22,813 nucleotides of DNA from DASWJQ01 sp036397095. GTDB lineage: Bacteria > Chloroflexota > Anaerolineae > Anaerolineales > E44-bin32. A program made the translations under genes and the position numbers. Where the stretch lies: the NCBI GenBank assembly GCA_036397095.1, contig DASWJQ010000139.1, positions 1 to 22,813 on the forward strand, in the 5' to 3' direction. Under the pieces are notes generated by a model. It was not told the origin of the DNA and did not search any database. It worked only from the letters and a program-made list of their open reading frames with translations. This document shows, piece by piece, positions 6,986 through 13,129 of the stretch; positions within the stretch are counted from its first letter, which is position 1, and every line of letters starts with the position of its first letter.

Positions 6986-7192
6986 TCAACTGCGCCGACT
7001 CTGAATCTTACGCTGGCGGCGGCGCAGCCGTCGGATGGCCTTCTTGCGCTGAATGCGGCGCAGTTCACTCTTAGAGACAAACCACCGCTTGCGCCGCACC
7101 GTGCTCAAGATGCCGCTCTTCGCGACCTTCTTGCGGAAGCGCTTGAGCAGCTGCTCCTGGCTTTCGTTGGGTCGCAGAACGACCTTTGCCAT
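6986..7192 (-). CDS. rpsU: 30S ribosomal protein S21
   Basis: 68 residues. S21 is a small, very basic protein of the 30S platform that assists mRNA-16S rRNA pairing at initiation. The family pattern is clear: 'VVLRPNESQEQLLKRFRKKVAKSGILSTVRRKRWFVSKSELRRIQRKKAIRR' with a very Arg-rich C-terminus. The ATG at 7190-7192 is preceded by GGAGGTGAGGACAAGGT, giving a strong but slightly distant GGAGGTGA. It is followed by infA. Upstream lies a consensus promoter with a short leader that includes a terminator-like hairpin, so rpsU-infA expression may be attenuated. Pairing of two initiation-related proteins in one unit fits co-regulation. Confidence 0.96.
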   Translation of the reverse strand: MAKVVLRPNESQEQLLKRFRKKVAKSGILSTVRRKRWFVSKSELRRIQRKKAIRRLRRRQRKIQSRRS

Positions 7193-7250
7193 ACCTTGTC
7201 CTCACCTCCCGTCGCTCACGATATTGCGTTGCGCAGGCCGCACAGGCATG

Positions 7251-7276
7251 AAAAAAGGCCCGAGCGTCTCCAGGCC
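7251..7276 (-). terminator. Intrinsic terminator-like hairpin in the rpsU leader
   Basis: On the minus strand GGCC, an interrupted GAG/CTC inner stem, then GGCC, followed directly by six T residues (7256-7251). The stem is short and imperfect, but the T-run is good. It lies after both the phosphoribosyltransferase gene and the promoter at 7389-7417, and before rpsU. Confidence 0.55.
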
Positions 7277-7384
7277 AACCGGTACGAAGCGTCCAAACTT
7301 TGCGCATTGACGATGGATAAGAAGAACCCGCTAGGCAATCTCCTCGTGTCGTCGTCCGGTTGAGTTGTATACCTGCGAACGCAT
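7251..7384 (-). ncRNA. Candidate small RNA or attenuated leader of rpsU-infA
   Basis: A consensus promoter fires into this stretch and a terminator-like hairpin ends it, giving a transcript of about 130 nt if termination occurs, or the leader of rpsU-infA if it does not. AACCGG (complement of 7356-7361) can pair with CCGGTT (complement of 7277-7282), closing a large loop that abuts the terminator. The transcript begins at or next to an AUG opening a 17-codon frame (MRSQVYNSTGRRHEEIA, ending at a TAG), possibly a leaderless leader peptide. No known RNA family is recognised. Confidence 0.4.
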
Positions 7385-7388
7385 GGTC

Positions 7389-7417
7389 ATTATACTGACG
7401 CCCGCCAGCGATGTCAA
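7389..7417 (-). promoter_or_regulatory. Perfect-consensus sigma-A promoter upstream of rpsU
   Basis: On the minus strand TTGACA (7412-7417), exactly 17 bp, TATAAT (7389-7394): both hexamers and the spacing are consensus. It begins 12 bp after the phosphoribosyltransferase stop. Start site expected at 7382-7384. Confidence 0.85.
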
Positions 7418-7428
7418 ACTCAGCGGCG

Positions 7429-7941
7429 TCAGTTGGCAGCGCCAAGCAACGCGGTCCGGTCGGCGCCGCGGTCAGTCTCCCAAGGGTAAATAATGTAGGC
7501 ATCAGTAATGGCGGCGTAGAAGTCCGGCGTGTGCGGCGTGAACAGGCTACGGTACGGGTTGTAATGCAGCACGCAGGTATAGGGCACGCCGCCTGCGGCC
7601 GCCACCCGGCCCCGCACCGCCGTTATGGTGCGGCCCGATCCCCAGACATCGTCGACGATCAACACGTTCCGGTCGGTCAACTGCTCGTCGGTTGGGAATT
7701 GGATGAACTGTGGCCAGGCAAGCAGCTTCGACTCGCTTCGCTCGGCTTCAAAGGGAAAGTCGACAGCCGCCGTCAGGACGTCCTCGATCCCCAAGCCTTC
7801 GCACAGCATTCCACCCGGAATGATGCCGCCCCGGGTAATGATCACCATCGCCTGGAACTCAGTTTGGAACTGGGGAACCAGGTGGTCGACGAGCTTGTCA
7901 ACCTCCTCCCAGGTGACCATCTCCTGCCTACGACCTTCCAT
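7429..7941 (-). CDS. Phosphoribosyltransferase (purine PRTase-like)
   Basis: 170 residues from the ATG at 7939-7941. Type I phosphoribosyltransferases join a base to PRPP or run the reverse reaction. The PRPP-binding loop is 'RNVLIVDDVWGSGRTITAV', with the acidic pair and the following small/Thr-rich stretch typical of the family; 'MVIITRGGIIPGGMLCEGLGI' matches the first PRPP loop region. 'FYAAITDAYIIYPWETDR' near the C-terminus resembles xanthine/guanine PRTases (the W is often part of the base pocket), so purine salvage is the best guess, but the exact base cannot be set. A longer reading to 7992 would use a TTG that is itself the likely -35 hexamer, so the shorter start is preferred; an ATG at 7920 is also possible. 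It appears to be a single-gene unit. Confidence 0.85.
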   Translation of the reverse strand: MEGRRQEMVTWEEVDKLVDHLVPQFQTEFQAMVIITRGGIIPGGMLCEGLGIEDVLTAAVDFPFEAERSESKLLAWPQFIQFPTDEQLTDRNVLIVDDVWGSGRTITAVRGRVAAAGGVPYTCVLHYNPYRSLFTPHTPDFYAAITDAYIIYPWETDRGADRTALLGAAN

Positions 7942-7963
7942 ACTGCCCTCGCGAATCCAGCCG

Positions 7964-7992
7964 ATCGTACAGCCTTGTGACCGCCGGAGCAA
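7964..7992 (-). promoter_or_regulatory. Putative promoter of the phosphoribosyltransferase gene
   Basis: TTGCTC (7987-7992), 17 bp, TACGAT (7964-7969) on the minus strand. The start site would be near 7957, about 16 nt before the chosen ATG. The same TTGCTC -35 hexamer is used in the putative promoter at 13031-13058. Confidence 0.5.
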
Positions 7993-8047
7993 TTAGCGTG
8001 GCCGCCGGCCGACGATGGGTAGTGCCGGCCCGGCCGCCGATCCATGG

Positions 8048-8081
8048 AAAGATGTGACCTGCCCTGGCCGGCCACATCTTT
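8048..8081 (-). terminator. Hairpin terminator of the AI-2E/GNAT operon
   Basis: AAAGATGTG (8048-8056) pairs with CACATCTTT (8073-8081); on the minus strand the stem extends to about 12 bp with one G-U pair and a 10-nt loop. It lies 10 bp after the stop of the 59-aa gene. The T-tract is short (CTTTCC), so termination may be moderate. Confidence 0.65.
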
Positions 8082-8090
8082 GGCAATGCG

Positions 8091-8270
8091 CTACATGACC
8101 TCGCGCATCAACTCCAGCAACTCGTCCCATTCCTCTTGGAAGAAGTGCAATGTCACCTGCCCCAATTCGACATGGTAGGTCGCCTCCCCATCCGGCTCCT
8201 GTGCCTTCCAGGCCATGAAGTTGCTGGTCTCGGCCAAGGTATCGGTGTTCATATCAGATCCGTTGTCCAT
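8091..8270 (-). CDS. Small protein of unknown function, 59 aa
   Basis: An ATG at 8268-8270 with AAGGAG (8276-8281) 5 nt upstream opens a 59-codon frame ending in TAG. The protein is acidic, with the core 'NFMAWKAQEPDGEATYHVELGQVTLHFFQEEWDELLELMREVM'. This suggests two or three beta strands (AWKAQ, ATYHVEL, VTLHFF) followed by an amphipathic helix with many Glu and Leu. I do not recognise the family. The good ribosome site, the codon usage and its place as last gene of a tightly packed operon (its Shine-Dalgarno overlaps the stop of the 104-aa gene) support it as real. It has no signal peptide or membrane span and no cysteine. It could be a small partner of the upstream 104-aa or GNAT-like protein; that is only inferred from position. 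Confidence 0.75.
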   Translation of the reverse strand: MDNGSDMNTDTLAETSNFMAWKAQEPDGEATYHVELGQVTLHFFQEEWDELLELMREVM

Positions 8271-8279
8271 GTTGTCTCC

Positions 8280-8594
8280 TTATGCAGACCGATTGTCGAA
8301 CTCTTCCAATGCTTGCAGCACCCGCCGCAAGGCCGCTAGGCTGGCACCCGCGTGGGCCACGTCGTCGGTCGCCGGCACCCAGTAGCGGCGCTCCATCAGA
8401 TTGGGCGCAAAGTCGTCGGCGTCCATCACGTCCTCGACGGCCCGCAGGACCTGCGCCCGGCGATGGTTATCCCACAATCGGGCCAGCTTCGTCCAGTAGA
8501 AAGTGTACGCCAAAGCAACGTCAGGGACATCGGGCATCTGCTGCTCTTCGGCGCGCCCCAAAAGCCGCCGGACCGCTTCCCGCAGGGACGTCAC
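8280..8594 (-). CDS. Hypothetical alpha-helical protein, 104 aa
   Basis: 104 residues starting at GTG 8592-8594, which overlaps the stop of the GNAT-like gene by 4 bp. The sequence is rich in Ala, Arg, Leu and acidic residues and predicted mostly helical: 'SLREAVRRLLGRAEEQQ', a middle stretch 'ALAYTFYWTKLARLWDNHRRAQVLRAVEDVMDADDF' and 'GASLAALRRVLQALEEFD' at the end. No signal peptide, transmembrane segment, metal motif or known domain is recognised. Its position inside a run of overlapping genes indicates it is translated with the GNAT-like protein above and the 59-aa protein below. It could be an adaptor or regulatory partner; no function is claimed. Confidence 0.75.
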   Translation of the reverse strand: MTSLREAVRRLLGRAEEQQMPDVPDVALAYTFYWTKLARLWDNHRRAQVLRAVEDVMDADDFAPNLMERRYWVPATDDVAHAGASLAALRRVLQALEEFDNRSA

Positions 8595-9454
8595 CGGCGC
8601 CGCTCGTACACGTACAGGCTGTGATCCGACTCGAAGGCGAATCCGGCTTCTTCGGCCAATGCAGGATCGGTTGCCGCCGGCACGAGCCAGGTCAGAGTCT
8701 CGATGCCGGCCGCCGCCATCCAGCCACGAATATTGTCGAACAAGGCGAGCAGGCCTTCAGGCGAGCCAGCTACTGCTGCCACCTGGGCTTCGGCCGCTTG
8801 CGGCCAGATGTTGAGTAAGACCAATTCGTCGCCATCTTCGAGTCGCGCCAGGCGCAAACTATCCAGGGAAGCCAATCGTGCGGGGTCGGGCATTGCAAAG
8901 CGCCAGCCGAGATCGATCAGGCCGGCGCTGGCCTCAAGACTGCCCGCCAGTCGATCGGCAATTCCAACCGGATCTGCCAACGGCCTTGGCCCCCAGCCTG
9001 GTTCCGCGGGCTCAGACGCTCGACCCATGGCCGCCACGCCAAACTCGAACAGGCGGTGGAAGCCGGTGCGCTCGCTCATGTGATGAACCGAGCTGCGCTT
9101 GACGTTGGTCGCCAGGCGGACGACCTCACCACCGCTGGCCAGCCAGCGCCCAACGAAATAGTCATGCAAGTGCGACCCCACACCCTGGCCTTGGGTATCG
9201 GGGCGAACGCGGAGTCCTTCCAGCCAGAACTCACCCCAACCCAGGTCGGCCAGGTGCCCCAGCCCAGCGACTTCGCCGGCACGCACAGCGACGGCCAGCA
9301 GACCTTCGTCTTCGATCAACCACTCGCGCCAGACGTCCGGAACATAGTCGTCGCCATCGAACATGGTGCGGACGAATTGCAGCACCGCCTCCTCGTCCAT
9401 CCCCTGAGCAGGACGACACAGAATCGGCGATTCGGCAGCGGCAGCGACGCTCAC
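8591..9454 (-). CDS. GNAT-family acetyltransferase-like protein
   Basis: 287 residues from GTG 9452-9454, which overlaps the stop of the preceding permease gene by 4 bp. The N-terminal half (about residues 10-150) is a GNAT fold: 'ILCRPAQGMDEEAVLQFVRTMF' as the opening strand and helix, 'LLAVAVRAGEVAGLGHLADLG', and motif A 'LEGLRVRPDTQGQGVGSHLHDYF', whose Q-G-Q-G-V-G is the acetyl-CoA pyrophosphate loop. The C-terminal half (about 150-287) is a degenerate, probably second GNAT-like domain; its 'GFAFESDHSLYVYERR' end resembles a GNAT terminal strand. The acceptor substrate is unknown. It lies between the three permeases and the two small unknown genes in one operon. Confidence 0.85.
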   Translation of the reverse strand: MSVAAAAESPILCRPAQGMDEEAVLQFVRTMFDGDDYVPDVWREWLIEDEGLLAVAVRAGEVAGLGHLADLGWGEFWLEGLRVRPDTQGQGVGSHLHDYFVGRWLASGGEVVRLATNVKRSSVHHMSERTGFHRLFEFGVAAMGRASEPAEPGWGPRPLADPVGIADRLAGSLEASAGLIDLGWRFAMPDPARLASLDSLRLARLEDGDELVLLNIWPQAAEAQVAAVAGSPEGLLALFDNIRGWMAAAGIETLTWLVPAATDPALAEEAGFAFESDHSLYVYERRR

Positions 9455-10632
9455 TCAACCGCCCGCGTCCGGCGCCAGCGCCGGAGCCAGGCGAGGGGCG
9501 GCTCGACCGGCTTGATTTGGCCATCGATCGGAGGCTCCCATGGCGGCAGGTCGACCATCTTGCGATACGTGTAGCGTGACAGCAGGATGATCGTGGCCAT
9601 CGCCGGGGCCGACAGCAACAGCCCGATGATCCCGGCCAGGCTGGCGCCAATAATGGCACCGACAAGGATGATGATCGGATGCAGATTCAGTGAGGCTCCC
9701 ATGATGCGGGGCAGCAGCAAGTAGTCGATCGACTGGTCGAGCACGACGACTGCGACCACAATCAAGAGCGAATGAGACAGGGGTGACAACCCGGCCAGAT
9801 GGTCGGGTTGAAACAGCGCCACCAGCGCCGCCAGCAAGCCGGCTGTAAAGGGACCGACGATGGGCACAAACTTGGCCAGGCCGCCCAGGATGCCCAGGCC
9901 CACGGAGAAGCGCACCCCCAGGAAGGTCATCAGAAAACCGGTCAGGACCCCGGTTATCAGCACAATTAGCAGTTGACCCCGCAAGAAGGAGTGCCAGATG
10001 CGGCCGAGCGATTGGCGCAGCCGGGCAATATCCTCTTCATGCCCCGGCACGCGAAATCCCTGCCACGCATTGCGAATTCGGTGGTAGTCGAGTGTTAAGA
10101 AATAGGCCACCACCAGGACGAACAATGCCTGGGCAACCGACTCGATAGCAACGGTTGCCAGCGAACGAAGCACCCCACTGACCTCGCCTAGCAGCGGCTG
10201 AATGGAGCGTAGGGCCTGCTCAGCAAAGGGTGCCAGGTCCACGCCCGCCAGGGAGAACGTCCACGGGCCCAGCGTATAGCTCTGCGCACTCCACAGCTCG
10301 ACGGTCTGAGGCAGCTCGAACAGAATGCGCTGGATCGTCAACACCAGCGCCTGCAACTGCTGAATGGCTGCCAGACTGGTAGCCGTTGAAGCCGCGATGA
10401 CCAGGATCAAGAGCAGCAGGAAGACAAGGTGCGCGCCCATCGCCCAGGACAACGGGCTGCGCTCGGCCAAAAGGCGCACGATGGGCACCATCAAAAAGGC
10501 CAGGATAGCGGCCGTCACCAGCAACGGGATGATGCCGTGGAAGCGCAGGATCAGGGCGCCGATGAGCACCAATGCGACGAGCGAAACTACGAGTTTTGCC
10601 CCCGAGCTCCAGGGCGGCGAGGTGGAGGTCAC
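9451..10632 (-). CDS. AI-2E family transporter, copy 1 (operon position 3)
   Basis: 393 residues from GTG 10630-10632, chosen because it follows the previous gene's stop by one base and has GGGGGA just upstream; a longer reading would overlap the previous gene by more than 130 bp. The PF01594 family includes E. coli TqsA (AI-2 export) and YdiK, but members also serve as ion antiporters or have unknown substrates. The pattern is about eight membrane spans: two at the N-terminus ('KLVVSLVALVLIGALILRF', 'IIPLLVTAAILAFLMVPIVRLL'), a long soluble loop, then the conserved C-terminal core 'LNLHPIIILVGAIIGASLAGIIGLLLSAPAMA'. The cytoplasmic tail is basic (RRWRRTRAVE). Its stop overlaps the GNAT-like gene by 4 bp. 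Confidence 0.9.
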   Translation of the reverse strand: MTSTSPPWSSGAKLVVSLVALVLIGALILRFHGIIPLLVTAAILAFLMVPIVRLLAERSPLSWAMGAHLVFLLLLILVIAASTATSLAAIQQLQALVLTIQRILFELPQTVELWSAQSYTLGPWTFSLAGVDLAPFAEQALRSIQPLLGEVSGVLRSLATVAIESVAQALFVLVVAYFLTLDYHRIRNAWQGFRVPGHEEDIARLRQSLGRIWHSFLRGQLLIVLITGVLTGFLMTFLGVRFSVGLGILGGLAKFVPIVGPFTAGLLAALVALFQPDHLAGLSPLSHSLLIVVAVVVLDQSIDYLLLPRIMGASLNLHPIIILVGAIIGASLAGIIGLLLSAPAMATIILLSRYTYRKMVDLPPWEPPIDGQIKPVEPPLAWLRRWRRTRAVE

Positions 10633-10633
10633 G

Positions 10634-11908
10634 CTATTCCCCCGATTTAGGTTCTTGAGCAGCCGGTTGGGCGGATGGATCTTCCTGTCGTCTGCGTCGC
10701 AGCGCGGGCAGCCGATTTCGCAGCCGGGGCCAGACCGACTGGCGCTTGCTGGGATCGGGTGTCTCAATCACCGGATGCGGCCACTGATCCAATCCGACAG
10801 TTTTGCGGTAGGCGTAGCCCACCCACAGCCGCAGGCTGGCTACGGCCGGTGCAGCCAGCAGCACGCCGAGCACGCCGCCCAGGATGCCGCCGGCCAGGGC
10901 CGCCACTAACACAATCAAAGGGTGCAGGTTCAGGCTGTGGCCGATTATGCGCGGGACAAGGATGTTGTTTTCGATTTGCTGCAGCAGCACGGCCACAATC
11001 AGCACGATCAGGGCATAGCCCACGGTCGAGATGCCAAACCAATTGGAGGCCTGAAACAGCGCCACAAGGACTGCCAGCAGTCCAGCAACCAGCGGGCCAA
11101 AGATCGGGACAAATTCCATCAGGCCGGCGATTAGGCCCAGACCCAGGGCAAAACGCAGCCCCAGGGCGCTGAAGATTGCGGCCGTCGTCACTCCCATGAC
11201 GATCGCCAGGATCAGTTGGCCGCGCAAGAACGCTTGCCAGACCTGCCCGGTCTCAGACAACAATCGGCTGAAATCGGGCCGATACTCGTTCGGCACCAAT
11301 TCGAGAAAGCCTTCATCCATCAAGCCGAAATCGCGCAGCAGATAGTAGGCCATGAAGAGAACGAGCAGGCTCAGCCCGACTGTGGTTGCGGTGGCCCCCA
11401 AGGCCGAGGCCAGAATGCTGCCCGTTTGGCTGAGCAGCGGTTGAAGTGTTGAGGCCAGCCCCTCGCTCAGCGGATCGACGTTGGCCGTCGACAGATCGAT
11501 CGACCAGGGACCGAGCACCAGGGTCTGGTGGCTCAATGCCTGCAGCAGTCCAGGCAGCTCGCTTGACAGATCGGTCAGATCCCGGATCAGGTCGGCCAAT
11601 TGCTGGCTGACGACCAGGCCGACCCCAGTTGTCGCCGCGCCCATCAGCAGAAGCACAAAGATAAAGATTGCCAGCACGGCTGCGCTGCGTGACAGTTTGA
11701 GCCGCCGCTGGGACCAGGTGACCAGAGGGTGTAACAGGTAAGAGAGCAACATCGCCAGCAACAAGGGTCCAATGAGCTGCTGCAGGTTGAGCACCAAGAT
11801 CGAAGCCCCGGTGATCAGCATCACGGCAACGGCCAGGCGCGTGCCGCTCTGCCACGGAGGCGAGGTGATCTCACGCTGTTTGATGGGGTCGTGTGGGGCG
11901 TCACTCAT
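10634..11908 (-). CDS. AI-2E family transporter, copy 2 (operon position 2)
   Basis: 424 residues from ATG 11906-11908. Same PF01594 architecture: N-terminal spans 'LAVAVMLITGASILVLNL' and 'LIGPLLLAMLLSYLLHPLVTW', an extracytoplasmic-type loop with several amphipathic segments, and the C-terminal 'LNLHPLIVLVAALAGGILGGVLGVLLAAPAVASL' core. The tail after the last span is long, hydrophilic and rich in Arg, Pro and Gln ('KRQSVWPRLRNRLPALRRRRQEDPSAQPAAQEP'), absent from the other two copies. The N-terminal sequence '...ITSPPWQSGTRLAV' resembles '...STSPPWSSGAKLVV' of copy 1, so these two are closer to each other than to copy 3. Only a weak GAGGG lies upstream. It follows copy 3 by 27 bp. Confidence 0.9.
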   Translation of the reverse strand: MSDAPHDPIKQREITSPPWQSGTRLAVAVMLITGASILVLNLQQLIGPLLLAMLLSYLLHPLVTWSQRRLKLSRSAAVLAIFIFVLLLMGAATTGVGLVVSQQLADLIRDLTDLSSELPGLLQALSHQTLVLGPWSIDLSTANVDPLSEGLASTLQPLLSQTGSILASALGATATTVGLSLLVLFMAYYLLRDFGLMDEGFLELVPNEYRPDFSRLLSETGQVWQAFLRGQLILAIVMGVTTAAIFSALGLRFALGLGLIAGLMEFVPIFGPLVAGLLAVLVALFQASNWFGISTVGYALIVLIVAVLLQQIENNILVPRIIGHSLNLHPLIVLVAALAGGILGGVLGVLLAAPAVASLRLWVGYAYRKTVGLDQWPHPVIETPDPSKRQSVWPRLRNRLPALRRRRQEDPSAQPAAQEPKSGE

Positions 11909-11935
11909 GCAAGGATGGCCCTCGTCTCTGGTGTA

Positions 11936-13024
11936 TCAAGCGGCTGTTGGCGCCGGCGGCAGATCGAACAGGTAGGCCTTCAGATACCTGCCCAGCAGTC
12001 GCGCCGAAGCGATGGTCGGTGCGGCCAATAGCACCCCCAAGACGCCAGCCAGCAGGGCGCCGGCGACAATGCCCAGGATGACCACCATTGGGTGCAAATG
12101 AACCCGCCGGCCAATGATACGCGGGATCAGGTAGTTCAAATCTACCTGCTGGAACACAACGTGCAGACCAAGCACAATCAACGCCATCAGCGGGTTGGGC
12201 AAAGGAATCCAGCTCGACCCTTCGAGCCATGTCAGCACGATGGCGATCACCAACCAAATGCCGTGCCCCAGGCTGGGTATGAACTCGAGCAGGCCCGCCA
12301 ACACCGCCAGCGCCAGCACGAACGGCAGGCCAAGCGCCAGACCAACGATGGTGAAGATCAGAGTCACAACGATGGCCAGCACCAGCTGGCCGCGAAAGAA
12401 ATCGCGCCAGATCGCGTTCAGTTGATGTTTGAGCGCCAGGTAATCCTCCTGGTAGGCGGGCGGCGGCAACCGGTCAATCCAGCCCCAGATAGCGGCGGCA
12501 TCTTTGATCAGGTAGAAGGAAATAACAAAGATGAAGACCAGCCAGACAAACGAGCTGGCGACCTCGACCAATAACCCGAAGGTCTGTCCAAGAAGCGGGT
12601 CGACCAGCTCGCCCAATCCAGTCATGGCTTGCTCGACCGCCGCCCCAACGTCAAGCTGCAAACCGCCCACGACCACGACACGGCCCAGGCCGGCCTGCAG
12701 ATCAGCCGCCCAACGGACAAGGTCCAGGCTGAGCAGCTCGAGCTGGTTGATCACCGTCTCCAGGGTCAGGGCCGGCACCACGCCCAGGACGGCGATCAAT
12801 CCGAGGTAGACAAGCAGCGTTGCCAGGCCCCGTCGCATTCGAAAACGCCATTGCAGGCGGTCAACCAAAGGCGCCAGTAGGAACGCCAGGATACAGGCCA
12901 GGATCAATGGCGGGATGATGGCGCTGAAGCGGACCAACAGGTAGACCATCAACGCCAGCAGGATCAGCGCCACCATGGACTTGGTGGAAGTTGACCAGCT
13001 CGGCCTCAGCATCCCTTGCGACAT
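11936..13024 (-). CDS. AI-2E family transporter, copy 3 (operon position 1)
   Basis: 362 residues from ATG 13022-13024, the shortest of the three and first in the operon. Spans include 'STKSMVALILLALMVYLLV', 'IIPPLILACILAFLLAPLV' and 'GLATLLVYLGLIAVLGVVPAL'; the family core near the end is 'VHLHPMVVILGIVAGALLAGVLGVLLAAPTIA'. It has only a short tail (FDLPPAPTAA). The -10 hexamer at 13031-13036 ends 6 bases before the ATG, so the mRNA probably starts at the A of the start codon, which explains the missing Shine-Dalgarno. Substrate is unknown; the three copies could form a hetero-oligomer or act on different substrates. Confidence 0.9.
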   Translation of the reverse strand: MSQGMLRPSWSTSTKSMVALILLALMVYLLVRFSAIIPPLILACILAFLLAPLVDRLQWRFRMRRGLATLLVYLGLIAVLGVVPALTLETVINQLELLSLDLVRWAADLQAGLGRVVVVGGLQLDVGAAVEQAMTGLGELVDPLLGQTFGLLVEVASSFVWLVFIFVISFYLIKDAAAIWGWIDRLPPPAYQEDYLALKHQLNAIWRDFFRGQLVLAIVVTLIFTIVGLALGLPFVLALAVLAGLLEFIPSLGHGIWLVIAIVLTWLEGSSWIPLPNPLMALIVLGLHVVFQQVDLNYLIPRIIGRRVHLHPMVVILGIVAGALLAGVLGVLLAAPTIASARLLGRYLKAYLFDLPPAPTAA

Positions 13025-13030
13025 GCGAAT

Positions 13031-13058
13031 ATTGTAGCGGACGGCCTTCGGGGAGCAA
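13031..13058 (-). promoter_or_regulatory. Promoter giving a leaderless AI-2E operon mRNA
   Basis: TTGCTC (13053-13058), 16 bp, TACAAT (13031-13036) on the minus strand. Seven bases past the -10 is the A of the ATG at 13024, so transcription and translation start points would coincide. No ribosome-binding site is present upstream of the ATG, which fits. Confidence 0.65.
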
Positions 13059-13077
13059 CTGCCGAGCCGGAATGAAA

Positions 13078-13101
13078 CAGGGGCCCCGGTCGGGGCCCCT
13101 G
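13078..13101 (-). terminator. Terminator of pnp
   Basis: CAGGGGCCCC (13078-13087) and GGGGCCCCTG (13092-13101) form a perfect 10-bp GC-rich stem with a 4-nt loop. On the minus strand it is followed by TTTCATT. It lies 28 bp past the pnp stop and just before the promoter of the AI-2E operon, isolating the two units. Confidence 0.85.
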
Positions 13102-13129
13102 CAGTTGCGTTTACCTTGGACTGGCTGGA

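Noticed and set aside
7071..7502. 143-codon minus-strand frame spanning the rpsU leader
   Set aside because: It overlaps rpsU in another frame and crosses the promoter and terminator; no family signature.
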